This document shows positions 31,850-43,372 of a stretch of 64,000 bases of DNA, one piece after another. The stretch comes from Ichthyophis bannanicus (taxonomy: Eukaryota; Chordata; Amphibia; Gymnophiona; Ichthyophiidae). Each line of letters starts with the position of its first letter. Position 1 is the first letter of the stretch. A model generated the notes under the pieces. The model was not told where the DNA came from, did no database searches, and was given only the letters and a program-made list of their open reading frames with translations. Location: contig CM066035.1 in assembly GCA_033557465.1 (NCBI GenBank), forward strand, positions 918,044,235 to 918,108,234, written 5' to 3'. Position numbers and translations under genes: made by a program.

Positions 31850-32120
31850 ATTTATTAACTTTGGAGGGACATATTGGAAAGTTATGGAGATTGAGGACCA
31901 GGTGCCCTCCCTTCATTCTGTTAATTCTGGTATTATAAAGGCCAATCTCAACCTTCATCAAAAAGTGGAAAATTTAATAAACATGGCAAAATCTAAAAAT
32001 ATTCAGTTCATTAATTTTCCCCATGTTCAACACCTGTCAACTTGGAGCTCTTTAAAGCCAATTTTTTTTAGTATCTGTCACTCCTATAAGTAATCCTTCA
32101 AAAACTTATTCCCACTCACT
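31850..32120 (+). pseudogene. L1 ORF1-like relic
   Basis: A short frame from ATG 31,884 reads LHQKVENLINMAKSKNIQF with INFPHV after it. This resembles the end of the coiled coil and start of the RRM in L1 ORF1 (KxENLExxxRxxN then INFP). Flanking DNA to about 32,470 may be more of the same element. 31,510-31,850 shows nothing recognisable beyond the SINE tail. Confidence 0.5.
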
Positions 32121-32629
32121 GAAGGACAAAATAAAACTTTCAAACAATCCTTCAGAATTATAGTGCTGTGAAACACACATAGCCAACCACTGCCACCGGC
32201 AACTCATATACTTATGAGGGACCTTCATAAGGGAGCAAATTTAACACTACTCTGAATATGCAATAGATACTCCCAAAATTCAGTTATCAGGCCCATTTTT
32301 TCTTTGTCTTTTTAGTTGATATTTTGTGCAGTCCCAAAGAGAATCACTTCATGCTACAGAGTGACATTTAAACATTTTCCTTTGCAAAATCATTAGTAAA
32401 ACCATTTCAATGTTTCACTTTACAGCCAAAACTAATAGCAAGCTTCCAACAAGTGACTTCCCCCTGTTTGAACAACAATGCTATACTTATCTTTGAACCA
32501 AGGCTGATTTTGCAGACAGTAGCTCTTTGTAATTGTACATGCTATGAGCTCTCTGTTCATCTCTTGCTAAGTTTAAACTGGTGCCTGGGTTTTGAATTCT
32601 CTGCATTAGAGTCTGGCGACTCAGTTCCG

Positions 32630-33690
32630 AGCACTCTGGTGGATCTTCTATCCTGCTTTCAGTCAGTGTACCCCTGGGCTTTGTCTTGGGACCTCCCCTT
32701 TTCTCTCTCTGCACCAGTGGTTCTCAACCCAGTCCTCTGGAACTCCTGGACCAGTTGGGTTTTCAGGGTATCCACAATGAATATGCATGAGATATATCTG
32801 CATACAATGGAAACAATGCATGCAGATCTATCTCATACATATTCATTGTGGATATCCTGAAACCTTGATTGGCCTGGGAGTCCCAGAGGACTGGGTTGAG
32901 AACCACTACTCTACACTCAATCCCTTGGTGCACTCATCTCCTCCCATGGTTTTCCGTACCATCTCTATGCTGATGACTCTCAGATCTACCTCTCTGCACC
33001 TGAAATCTCTCTGAGAATCCAGGCCCGGATCTCTGCCTGCTTATCTGTCATTAGTGCCTGGATGTCTCACCACCATCTGAAATAGAACATGGCAAAAACT
33101 GAGCTCTTTATCTTTCACCCTAACCCACCTCCCCGCTTTTCCTGTCTCCATTTCTTTGAATAACACTCTACTCCTCCCTGCTTTCTTGGCTCACAACCTT
33201 GAGGTCATCTTTCACTCCTCCCTCTCCTTCTCCACACACATCCAACAGATAGCTAAAACCTGCCATTTCTTCTCTAGAACACAGGCAAACTTTGTCCATT
33301 CCTTTTTGAACACACTACTAAGACCCTTATCTATTCTCTTGTCACCTCCCATCTAGACTACTGCAACCTCCTCTTCGCTGGTCTTCCTCTGAATTATCTC
33401 TTCCCCACTTCAGTCTGTTCAACACTCAGCTGCACAGCTAATCTTCCACCAGTGTCGCCATGCTCATATCACCCCTCTTCTTAAATCATTTCATTGGCTC
33501 CCTATCCATTTCCACATCCAGTTCAAACTTCTACTATTGACCTTTAAGTGTCTTCATTCGGCTGCTCCTCACTAGCTTTCCTCTCTTATCTCTCCCTACA
33601 CCCCTCCTCGGGAACTCTGCTCTTCTGGCAGATCCTTTCTATTTGTGCCCTTCTCTTCCACTTAATATCATCATTAAATCTGTCAGGTTT
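32630..33690 (+). mobile_element. Old L2-clade LINE fragment
   Basis: Decayed RT and C-terminal pieces in shifting frames: a GSVLGPPLFSL-like box near 32,675-32,705, [12 protein letters not shown] near 32,970, TSHLDYCNLLFAGLP near 33,345 and a LHWLP equivalent near 33,490. It is interrupted by the MITE at 32,715-32,908. Confidence 0.75.
32715..32908. mobile_element. Palindromic hAT-type MITE
   Basis: 194 bp that is almost entirely an inverted repeat. It starts CAGTGGTTCTCAACCC and ends with the matching GGGTTGAGAACCACTA. Flanked by CTCTGCAC (32,707-32,714) and CTCTACAC (32,909-32,916), an 8-bp duplication with one mismatch as produced by hAT transposases. No coding capacity. Confidence 0.9.
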
Positions 33691-34344
33691 CACTGTTTTC
33701 AACTCTAATATCCGATATTGTTCTTTAAAAGCAAGCAATGCCCTCCAATTCCCTCCCCCCATGAGAGACTGGCACAGCCACCCACTCTAGATCTATAAAC
33801 TGATGGAGCCACTCTTGACAATGGGCCTGATTCTGAGACGGATCTCGTGGGGCTGCAGGTCCTGGCAAGACATGCAGCACCACAGGCTGTCCTGCCCCTA
33901 TTCCTCCTCCTGCTCTCCCCACATGGCTAGAGCCGCAGGACGGGGAGAGTTGGTGGGGGTGGGATCTGTACGGAATGGGGGAGGGCCGAGCCAGCACGAC
34001 GAACAGGGCCAATTCAGGTCATAGCTCTGTACGTCATGCTGGGTCAGAAGGGATGTGCTGATTATTCCACCTTGAAGGTGGAATAATCAGCACTGGTGGA
34101 CAGTTCAGGTCTGAGGATCCCCTCCAAGGCCAGATGTGGGTCAGGCGGCGGGAAAGAGGGGTCCGAGTCGTGGGAGCCAAGGGTGCCTGCGGAGAGGACA
34201 TCCCTGCAGGCAGGCAGGGGGCACTCCGGGCAGTCCTCAGGCCCGATTCTGTGTACCGCGGGAACGTTCTGTTCCTGCGGTCCAGAATCAGGTCCTAATG
34301 GGCCGATCTTGCTCGAGGCCATTGAGATGACCCGGATATGCCCC
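33691..34344. other. Unassigned GC-rich stretch with a perfect hairpin
   Basis: No gene recognised. It contains a 39-bp perfect hairpin at 34,055-34,093 (arms GTGCTGATTATTCCACCTT and complement, single central base) and another imperfect inverted repeat near 34,250-34,295. It could be the middle of a degraded MITE. Confidence 0.4.
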
Positions 34345-34510
34345 TTCGTGAATCAGGCTCAATATGACTCTAATGGAACTGTGACTACTCCAGTAGTTAA
34401 TCTGCTCTTATGTTCAGTGAGACGAACCTTCATTATATGGGTCGTTCTTCCAATGTATATTAACTGGCATGAACAAGTAATGATATCAGTCACAAACACT
34501 TTCATGCAAT
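34345..34510 (-). pseudogene. GIY-YIG endonuclease relic of a second Penelope-like element
   Basis: Minus strand about 34,505 to 34,375 reads FVTDIITCSCQLIYIGRTTH then MKVRLTEHKSRL. This is the Penelope GIY-YIG pattern: Cys-x-Cys, Tyr-Ile-Gly-Arg-Thr, then Arg-x-x-Glu-His. It belongs to a different, older copy than the one in block 1. Upstream sequence to about 34,700 is compatible but too decayed to read. Confidence 0.65.
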
Positions 34511-34699
34511 TAGTGCTGAGTTTGAGCTTATATATCCTCTATGATACTGGAAGAATCCACTCATTGCACGCTGGCATCTGAACACAGAAACTTCACTGTT
34601 TACAAGGTCTTTGTCCAGCAATTTCAACTGTTACTGCAGTTTCTATGTCCATATGCACAGCCTTATCTCTTATGCCTATAGGCTATACAAGGACCTTCT

Positions 34700-35024
34700 T
34701 TAAAGATTTCATGGTGTGTTAATATATGCCAATGTGCTCCAATAAATTTGTCAACATATTTGCTTATCTAAAGATATTTTATGGTGGTTCTGTAGCAGTA
34801 AATCATGATTGGCATATAAGGGTCAAAGGTACCATCACAACTCTGCCCCTGCTCCACCAAATCATACCCCCAGAAATGCTTATGCCTTTAAGAGTTGAGA
34901 GGGCACCCAATCAGGCAGACCCAGATACAGAATACATCGCAAGAAGACCAAAGTGATCCAGAAAAGACACTCACAAATCATGAACAGATTGCTGTGCTGG
35001 AAAAGGATTGTCTGTTACTTTATA
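34700..35024. other. No feature recognised
   Basis: Between the Penelope relic and the SINE fragment. It may hold more decayed Penelope sequence; nothing can be supported. Confidence 0.35.
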
Positions 35025-35195
35025 TATTTCTTTTTATTTTATTAGTAGTATTTAGCTCACATCTTTACAGTACTATTTCAAGGTGAGTTACATTCAGGTA
35101 CAGTAGTTATTTCCCTGTACCTGGAGAGCTTATAATTTAAGTTTGTACCTGGGACCGTGGAGGATTAAGTGACTTGAGCAAGGCCAGAAAGAGTA
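35025..35195 (-). mobile_element. SINE, 5'-truncated
   Basis: In reverse orientation it matches the 3' two-thirds of the SINE at 21,872-22,099: the CAAGTCACTTAATCC core, CCAGGTACAAACTTA, CTGAATGTAACTCACCTTGAA, then an AATA-rich tail. The tRNA head is missing. Confidence 0.75.
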
Positions 35196-35463
35196 CCACT
35201 ACCTTTCATGATCCATTTCGGTGTTTGGTTGATATAGCTCGAATCCTCAGGAATTTGCAAGTTCAACTGTATGTTTATATGCAAAATGGCCTCAATACTA
35301 ATATGTCCATTATAAGAGCTAGATCCAGATGCCATGTACTCTTATACTGCTACATTTAGGAATTGGTATTGCATAATATAGAGCAATTGGAATAACAATC
35401 TGTTCATAAGTATCAGACTAATCCCACCAAGAGTGAGACAAATGCTCTTAGAGAATTGTCTAC

Positions 35464-37317
35464 TGTGACACCGCACCTCCTAGCCCTAGGCGTAATCAGG
35501 CAGTTGGTGCGTGCCACATGGGGGTTTTAAAAGTCCTTGGTAGTGCTGAAGCCCTGTAGCCTATTGTAGTTGTGGACTGAAGTGACAACAGCCAAGGTTG
35601 GGTTTCCAAGTTAAAGAATACTTTATTATTGCATAAGGTATTGCACAAAGTATTGCAAAAGAACAGCACAGGATTTACTCCCCCAACACAAAAGTAGAAT
35701 GGTAACCTTTTTGTACCAAATAAAAGTTCAAGTGTACAGTCAGTTCTCCTGATTCTTCTCAGGGACACGTAATACAGTTAAATGCTTTTAGGCTTCTTCC
35801 AGCTTCAACAATACAACAACACTTCAGGATGCTAGTAATGCTTTCCAAGTATCAGCTTGCAATAAAGAAATCTTCTAGTTGTTGTATTTCTTTCTAATGT
35901 CCATATCTTGGTTAACAGCTTTAAATAGAAATGGCAATCTCCACACTCTCTTGCCTATTAGTACCAGGCTTCTTGTGTAGGAACACTTCCTTATGTTGCC
36001 TTTCCTTCACAGCTGCCAGTTATGAGGCTCTGAGTCCTTGCACCCAGCAGAACGCTGCTGTCTCTGGTGCAAACTTCTAAGAACATTGGTTTAGGCTTCA
36101 CAGCACTCAATCATAAAACAGGAACAAATTATAGCTCCTTACTCTCTCATACATACACCACACTCCATTTCAGAATCACTGGTATTGGATAAAGGAGGCC
36201 CTAATTCCATTGGTTCTTCTTGGCTCTCTGAAATGCCCTTGTCATGTGGAACATACAAGCCTTCAGACTTTAGTTCTTTAATTATAGTCTGAAGCTGTTT
36301 CCATTTAGTCTCTTTCTGTCTTCTAGGCACTTGTAAGGCTTGGTATTTCTCAGCACCTTTTAACAGCTCATAAAAGGGGTTTATTTCTTCCTTGCCTTGC
36401 CTAGGTAGTTGCCTTTGGTTGGGAGGAATATGTCTCTTATGGAACTGCCTTGTGAGATCCCTCAGCACAGCCTGGTCCTCAGGGTCTGTTCCTAGCTCTC
36501 TGCACGGTAGCTGCCAATTAGCCTTTTGCTGACAAGCAGGTGTGCTATCTTCTGAGCTAGAGCTCTGGTCACGCTGTCTGTATAAGGGAAATGCTTGCAG
36601 CTTCTTAAAAGGGACTTTCCTACAGCCCAGCTTTCCTCTAGTAACTTCAGGTTTCCTTTCAAAGCTTGGTTCAAGCCTGTTTCTTCTAGAAAGCACTCTA
36701 TTATCACTTCCTAGAGACTGGCTTATTTCAGAGCTATCTACTTTACAAGGTTTAAAAGGTTTTGCTCTGACCTGGTTTTGGCAGCGTCTGTCTCTGGGAA
36801 ACTCCACTGACTCCAAGTCTGTATTCAAGGCTTCTGAGTCTGGCTCTGGGTCTCTTCCAGGGTTCACTCTCTCTTGGAGCTGAGCTCTGCCTGGGCCTCT
36901 TCCTGGACCACCCACAGGAACTCTCCTTTCCCTGGTTCTCTCCTTGGTTCCCCTTTCGCTGCTTGGGAGGTTTCTGTCTTCACTCCCTTCTCTCCTGGAG
37001 GTTTCTCGGCTTCTCCTCCCTTCGCCTCTGCTGCTGCTGCCTCTGCTTCCTTCGACTCCACTTGCCTCACTAACTACTGCTTCCTGGTTATGAGTGCAGA
37101 GTGGCCCAATCCGGTCTGACTCCGCCCACCTCCCTGATAGGCTATGTCTCTGGGTTAGCCTAGAGCTAGGGTGTGGTTCTTTCCCTGCTCTTCTTTGCAG
37201 AGAAGGTTCATGTGCTGGAATCTTAACCCCTTCCTGTCCTGCATCTCTAAACATCTGAGGTGACAGAAAGTGTTTTAAACCCTTTTTCTTCTGTTTCTGA
37301 GCCTCTGCCTTGTCACA
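35464..37317 (-). mobile_element. ORF-bearing LTR-like element A (unclassified)
   Basis: A 1,854-bp unit with ends TGTGACA and TGTCACA, flanked by CTAC on both sides (35,460-35,463 and 37,318-37,321). On the minus strand it holds a 372-codon ORF, then ~500 bp, then an AATAAA near 35,635 and ~165 bp to the end. TG...CA termini, a 4-bp target duplication and a poly(A) signal upstream of a U5-like stretch fit a solo LTR that contains an ORF. No RT, PBS or second LTR is seen. A non-autonomous DNA transposon is the alternative. Related to 48,653-50,218. Confidence 0.6.
36139..37254 (-). CDS. Uncharacterised protein of element A
   Basis: 372 codons from ATG at 37,254, uninterrupted. I do not recognise it. 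The N-terminal half is Arg/Glu/Ser/Gly-rich (clusters such as SSRGEGRRSRETSRREG), so probably disordered and basic. The second half has QRDQSSSSEDS, DLTRQFHKRHIPPNQRQL, and an amphipathic helix-like EKYQALQVPRRQKETKWKQL. The acidic C-terminus ends in MECGVCMRE. The C-terminal M-[ED]-C-x-x-C pattern recurs in the protein at 49,246-50,142, and both are encoded just upstream of similar 3' ends. A Gag-like or accessory protein is possible. No catalytic motif or membrane segment is visible. Confidence 0.5.
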   Translation of the reverse strand: MFRDAGQEGVKIPAHEPSLQRRAGKEPHPSSRLTQRHSLSGRWAESDRIGPLCTHNQEAVVSEASGVEGSRGSSSRGEGRRSRETSRREGSEDRNLPSSERGTKERTRERRVPVGGPGRGPGRAQLQERVNPGRDPEPDSEALNTDLESVEFPRDRRCQNQVRAKPFKPCKVDSSEISQSLGSDNRVLSRRNRLEPSFERKPEVTRGKLGCRKVPFKKLQAFPLYRQRDQSSSSEDSTPACQQKANWQLPCRELGTDPEDQAVLRDLTRQFHKRHIPPNQRQLPRQGKEEINPFYELLKGAEKYQALQVPRRQKETKWKQLQTIIKELKSEGLYVPHDKGISESQEEPMELGPPLSNTSDSEMECGVCMRE

Positions 37318-37321
37318 CTAC

Positions 37322-37756
37322 ACATTCCAAAATAGTGATTTGTTCTGCTAACCAGTAGTGGTATGAGGCTAACATAATGTTACAGGAGTCTGAACATTAT
37401 TTGACAAATGTACAGCATTATAAACCTTTGACTGGAGATCTACAGGTGGTCTGATCCAATATGTTAAATTCTTAGTGGCAACTGTTTTAAATCAAGGTTT
37501 GCTCACTAAAAAGGGAAAACTAATTTTTTGAGCGTTACTGACCCTAAGATACCTGTGTTTATATAGTGCCTAAAGTTCACCAGTCTTTCTAAACTCCTCC
37601 AAGACATCAAATTGTCTCTTTACATGACGGCATGCCTGATCCACTATTGGCGGTTTGAGGATTACATTTTGAAACCTAGGATGCCTTTAGCTAAATCATA
37701 TGCAGTATTAGAGATTCTGCATATTTTTTGAGACAGTCGCAGTTGATTTCATCAAT
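37322..37756. other. No feature recognised
   Basis: AT-rich sequence between element A and the CR1. With 35,196-35,463 it forms the older DNA into which element A inserted. No coding or repeat signature found. Confidence 0.4.
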
Positions 37757-40642
37757 GACATAAGAACATAAGAAAATAAGATATGCCATACTGGGTCAGA
37801 CCAAGGTCCATCAAGCCCAGTATCCTGTTTCCAACAGCGGCCAATCCAGGTCACAAGTATAGCAGGTTCCCAAAAAGACTCACAGTTTCCACAATTGGGG
37901 CAAACAGTAGATTTCCTGGGTCCTCTTTAATAATGTTTTATGGATCTTTCCTCCAGGAAGTTGTCCAAATCTTTTTTAAACCCAGCTACACTAACAGCTT
38001 TTACTACATCCTCCGGTAACAAATTCCAGAGTTTGATTACGTGTTGAGTGAAAAAATATTTTCTCTTATTAGTCTTAAATGGGCTACATTGTAGCTTCAT
38101 TGCATGTCCCCTAGTCCTTCTACTTTTTAATGGCATAAGGACTCAATCTACGTTTACCTGTTCCACTTCATTCATTAATTTATAGACCTCTATCACATCT
38201 CCCATCAGCTGTCTCTTTTCCAGATTGAAGAGCCCTAACCTTTTATGCCTCTCCTCATTGGGTATCCTTCCATCCCATTTATCATTTTGTGGCTCTTCTC
38301 TGTACCTTTTCTAATTCTGCTATATCCTTTTTTAGATACAGCAACCAGAATTGCACACAATATTCAAGGTACGGTTGCACCATGGAATGATACAGAGGCA
38401 TTTTAATATCCTTGGTTTTATTCTCCATTCCTTTCCTTATGATTCCTAGCATTCTATTTGCTTTCTTGGCTGCCTCTGCACACTGGGTGGAAGATTTCAA
38501 TGTGTTATCCATGATGACACCTAAATCTTTTTTCCTGGGTGGTGGTTCCTAATGTGGAACCTTGCATCGTGTAACCATAGCTTGAGTTGTTCTTTCCTCG
38601 ATCATAACTTTGCATTTGTCCACATTAAATTTCATCTGCCATTTAAATGTTCAGTCTTCCAATTTATCAAGGTCCTCTTGTAATTTTTCACAATCCTTTT
38701 GGGTTTTAACAACTTTGAGTAATTTTGTGTCATCTGCAAATTTGATTACCTCACTCATTATTCCCATTTCCAGGTCATTAACGAATATGTTAAAAAGCAG
38801 TAGACTCAGCACTGATCCCTGGGGTACTCCACAATTCATCTTTCTCCATTGGGAAAATTGGCCATTTAGCCCTACCCTCTGCTTTCTATCTTTTAACCAT
38901 AATAGTACACTGCCTCCTATCCTATGATACACTATATCAACCAGCTCACCTTTGTCTACCGGTTTATTCACACCTTCAAAAAAATATAACAGATTAATAA
39001 GTCAAGATCTTCCTTGGCAAAAGCCATGTTAGCTTTCTCCCATTAAACCTGATTGTCTACATATTTAGTAATTTTGTTCTTTATAATGGTTTCTATTATT
39101 TTGCCTGTTACTGACAATAGGTTCACTGGAATATAGTTTCCCAGATCACCACTAGAACACTTTTTAAAAATTGGCATTACATTGGACATTCACTAATCTT
39201 CAGGTATTACAGATGATTTTATGATAGTAGGTCTGAAATCTCATATTTCAGTTCTTTCAACACCTTTGGATGTATACTATCCGGTCCAGATGATTTGCTA
39301 CTCTTTAGTTTATCAAATAGTTGTAATATATCTTCCCAGTTTATCAATATTTTTTAAAATTCCTCTGATGCCTCACCTTTAAATATCATTTCAGTCATAA
39401 ATAGCTTCCCTACATCTTCTTCAGTAAAGACCGAAGCAAAGATTCATTCAGTCTCTCCGCTACGGCCTTGTCCCTCTTAGTGCCTCTTTTACCCCTCTAT
39501 CATCCAATGGTCCAACTGATTCTCTCACAGGTTTTTTTGTTATGAATGTACTTGAAAAAGTTTTTATAATGGTTTTTGCTTCCACGGCAAGCTTTTTTTC
39601 AAATTGTCTCTTTGCCTATTTTATCAATGCCTTGCATCTAAATTTCCAGTGCTTATGTTGTTTTCAGTTTTTGTCATTTGGCTCCTTTTTCCATTTTCTG
39701 AAAGATGTTTTTGGGCTACAACAGCCTCTCTGAGCTCATCTTTAAACCATGCTGGCAGTTTTTTGGACTTCCTTCCACTTTTCTTAAAGTGTGGAATACT
39801 GCTGGTCTAGGCTTCCAAGATAGCATTTTTAAATAACACCCATGCTGGATGTAAATCTTTAACCTTTACAGCTGCTCCTTTTAGTTTTTTCTTAGCTATT
39901 TTCCTCATTTTATCATAATCTCCCTTTTCAAAGTTAAAAGATAGCACTGTGGATTTCATTGCTGTCCTTCCTCCATTTATTAAATCAAATACGATCATGC
40001 TAATATCACTATTGCCAAGTGGCCCCAACACCCTTATCTTTTGTACCAGATTTGTGTTCCACTAAGGACTAGGTCCAAAATTGCTTCTCCTTTTGTTGGT
40101 TCATGAACCAGCTGCTCCAAAGAAACAGTCATTTATTTCATCTAGAAACTTTATCTCCCTAGCATGCCCTGCCGTGACACTGACCAAGTTGATACTGGGG
40201 TAGTTAAAATCACCCATTATTATTATTGTTTTATAAACTTGTGTTAGCTTCAGTGATTTCTTTTAGTATTTCATCATCCATTTCTTCATTCTGGCCAGGC
40301 GGTGGATAGGACACCCCAACTGCCATCGCCTTCCCCTTTTTACATAGAATTTTTATCCATAGAGATTCTACAGGTGTATTTTGTTTCCTGCAATACTTTA
40401 ATCCCATATAACTCAAAATGCCCTCTCTAACACAGAGTGCACCCCCCTTTCTCCAATTTGATGTTCTCTAACATTGCAATATAATTTGTATGCAGGTATC
40501 ACAGAGTCCCATTGGTTGTCCTCTTTCCACCAGGTCTCGGAGAGACCAATCATATCTAGCCTCTCATTTTGTGCTATGTATTCTAACTCTCCTGTCTTTA
40601 TTTTTTTAGACTTCTAGCATTTGCATACAAGCATTTTAGAGG
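37757..40642 (-). mobile_element. CR1-clade LINE (5'-truncated, decayed)
   Basis: Minus strand. Endonuclease relic near 40,416-40,231 and 40,031-39,807. The RT has GVPQGSVLSLLLFNIFVNDL near 38,820 and IKFADDTKLLKVVKT near 38,745. The C-terminal region has MLGIIRKGM near 38,450, YLEYCVQFW near 38,375, LEKVQRRATK near 38,285 and KYFFTQHVIKLWNLLPEDVV near 38,050. The 3' end, read on plus, begins ACATAAGAACATAAG and then CCATACTGGGTCAGACC, the conserved CR1 3' UTR. Many frameshifts and stops. Confidence 0.9.
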
Positions 40643-41170
40643 TTAAGAACATAAGAAATGCTATACTGGGTCAGACCAATATTCATCAAGCCCAGTATCC
40701 TGTTTCCAACATTGGCCAATCCAGGTCACAAGTGCCTGGCAGGTTCCCAAAGGCTACAGGTTCCATAATACTTGTCCTGTGGTAAGCAGTGGATTTCCCA
40801 GGTCCTTTTTAATAATGGTTTATGGATTTTTCCTCCAGGAACTTATCCAAACCTTTTTTAAACCAAGATACTCTAACAACCTTTACTACATCCTCCAGTA
40901 ACAAATTCCAGAGTTTGATTACAGGTTGAGTGACAAAAAATATTTTCTCTTATTAGTCTTACATGGGTTACATTGTAGCTTCATTGCATGACCTCTAGTC
41001 TTTCTACTTTTTGATGGTGTAAACAACCGATCTACGTTAACATGTTCCACTCCATTCATTAATTTCTAGACCTCTATCATATCTCAACTCAGCCATCTCT
41101 TTTTCAAGCTGAAAAGCTGTAATCTTTTAAGTCTTTTGTCATAGGGGTATCCTTCCATCCCCTTTACTTT
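40643..41170 (-). mobile_element. Second CR1 LINE 3' end
   Basis: Directly adjacent to the previous copy and repeating its 3' UTR and C-terminal region (GTCAGACCAATATTC, AGGTTCCCAAAGG, ACAAATTCCAGAGTTTGATT). Diverged from the first copy by roughly the same kind of changes. The two are head-to-tail, so one probably inserted at the other's truncated 5' end. Confidence 0.85.
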
Positions 41171-41892
41171 GTTCACCTCAAGATTAATTAATCTCAATTC
41201 CTTAATTAATCTATTCCTAATGAGGATAACCAGCCGCATCTGAAAGTGAATATGGGCACCTCCTTCCCTTTAATAGGTTTTAAAGAGCCTATAAAACTAA
41301 GAGTATCCTTGGGGTGTGAAGGAGGGAAAGAAGACTTAATAAAAGCTGGCCTGCTACACAGTGCCTTGATCTGTGCTTCTAAGGTAATGTCTTACCAATT
41401 TCCTGGGTGATTCACACAGCCCTTGGTTTGATAGAGAGGGCCTGTCACATTGTCCCTTTGATCTGTCACTTGGCTTTAATACCTATTTAAGACACACTCA
41501 CAGATCTTTTTCTCCTAACTGAAGGCCTCTTTATAAAGGTCACTAGAAAGAATTTTTTTTCTACTCAGAGACTATTTATTCTACTTTGTATGCTAAGCTA
41601 TATTCTGATTTGATTTAAATAAAAAGCTCTGGTGGTACTAAGACCTGACTGTCTCAGCAAAAATACTGAATTCTAAGACACAGATTTATCAGCTTTAACC
41701 CAAAGAATTTCCCTTTCCCCCAAGATTTAGAGTATTTTCCAGAGGATAAATATTTACAAGTGCAGATCTTTTTCCAGTTGTAGCAGTCCCTTTTTGGTAG
41801 TCCTTCAAGACTCAATATAGCATCACACAAGAGATCTTCTTCAGCCAGGCCCAATCAACATCAATGGCATTGAGTGGGTAAGCAGCTTCCCC
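41171..41892. other. No feature recognised
   Basis: AT-rich DNA with no convincing ORF, upstream of the L2 5' region. An AATAAA near 41,620 followed by GC-poorer sequence hints at LTR-like material, but nothing confirms it. Confidence 0.35.
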
Positions 41893-42332
41893 CCTCCCCG
41901 TCCCCAGCCGACAAGGCCAATTGGGCCTCTGCCAGCCACAGCAGTGCTCGAAAACCAATCAGCCTGCAATGCAGCCAGCTTTAGCAAAGAGGACCTTTAA
42001 ATACAAGCGCAGCACAAGCATGCCCGTGTCTGAGGACCTCACCAGAGGGCCCTTTGGTAAGGACCTTAGGAGAGGACTGCTGGAGACGCTGTTCCCACAC
42101 TTATCTGAGCTGATACAACACCTCAGACTTGCAACACAAGACGCCAAAACAAGCTTCAACCTGCACAAATTAAACCCCACTCTGATAATACTACAGCCTG
42201 AACAACAAAGCATCTGAAGGTCAAAAGACGACTGTGAAATAGAACTCTAGCACCTCTACCTAAAACCAACTGATTCTGGAGGTTCAACAGCCCACCACGA
42301 TTCTAACAGCATAACCGTCAGAAAAGCCAATG

Positions 42333-42700
42333 CCAATTGGACTGAAGAGGAAGGACATGTTCCAGCTTTAAAAACAGCACCAGATCAGGCAAGAAACTCT
42401 CTCTGCTGCAGTCCCCATAGCCCCAATCAGCATTGGGTGAGAGGAACAGGAAGGGAAACCCCTCCCCACCCCCCCACAGCCAAGGCCAATTGGGCTGAAG
42501 AGGAAGGACATGTTCCAGCTTTAAAAACAGCGCTGGATCAGGCAAGAAACTCTCTGCTGCAGCCCCCATAGCCCCGATTGGCATCAGGCGAAAGGAGCGG
42601 AAAGGGAAACCCCTCCCCCCCCCCACCCCACAGCCAAGACCAATTGGGCTGAAGAGGAAGGACACATTCCAGCTTTAAAAAGAGTGCTGGAGCAGGCGCA
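42333..42700 (+). repeat. 153-bp tandem repeats in the L2 5' region
   Basis: Units start at CCAATTGG 42,333, 42,486 and 42,640 (period 153-154 bp; the third is partial). Each has GAAGAGGAAGGACA, CAGCTTTAAAAA and a GGGAAACCCCTCC block. A diverged unit is visible at 41,893-42,080. The array resembles promoter monomers of young LINEs: an upstream C-rich tract followed by a TTTAAAAA element. Confidence 0.85.
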
Positions 42701-43145
42701 CCTGTGCCTGGTGGGCCCATGCCGGAGGGCCTCACTAGAGGACCCTTAGGAGTGGCCCTTGAGTGTGGACAATGAGCCAAACCTTCAGAAAAGCCCTGAA
42801 TACAACATTGAACTCTCTGTAGGACAACTAAAGGTATTTGAAGGTTATAATTCTCTGTTGAACCACCATTCCACAGCAATACGGCGTGCATGACATACAT
42901 AACACTTATGATAATCATGTTCCTGCTAACTGCATTATTTACCACCACATATACTCAAGCCTACTCTATCAACTTACACAACATTCCAATCATATACCAC
43001 CACAATAATCCCAACTTCTACCACACTAAAGATAATTACAAATCACAATATACTCGAGGACACAGACTCATATACATCACCCTTTCAAACTCCCAACTAA
43101 ATGCCACACGGCCTCCCAGAACTATTTCTACTGACCTAAAATGCT

Positions 43146-43362
43146 ACCTCATTAATGCCAGATTAGAAATAAAATCCCAATCATTGCAGATATCTTAACT
43201 GATAGGAAGCCAGATATCCTCTTCATCATGGAAACCTGGCTAACAGATCAGGATAACATTTTACTCAGTCAGTTAAAGGTAGATGGTTACAATATCTTCC
43301 ACTGCCTTAGAACCTCAAGGAGAGGTGGAGGCATCCTCATAATCATAAAAACCACCCTCCAA
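43146..43362 (+). pseudogene. L2 endonuclease, N-terminal part
   Basis: Frames read LINARLEIKSQ, then PDILFIMETWLTDQDN near 43,210 (the Glu of the APE-type endonuclease) and RRGGGILIIIKTTLQ near 43,320. It is cut at 43,363 by the L1 insertion and continues at 46,430. This domain nicks target DNA for retrotransposition. Confidence 0.82.
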
Positions 43363-43372
43363 ATGCAATCGT

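Noticed and set aside
36492..37119. Other ORFs overlapping the element A protein gene
   Set aside because: Shorter and in other frames of the same stretch, without motif support; only the 372-codon frame spans the unit and has a counterpart in element B.
42300..42700. CRISPR-like direct repeats
   Set aside because: Contiguous 153-bp tandem units without unique spacers in a vertebrate LINE 5' region.
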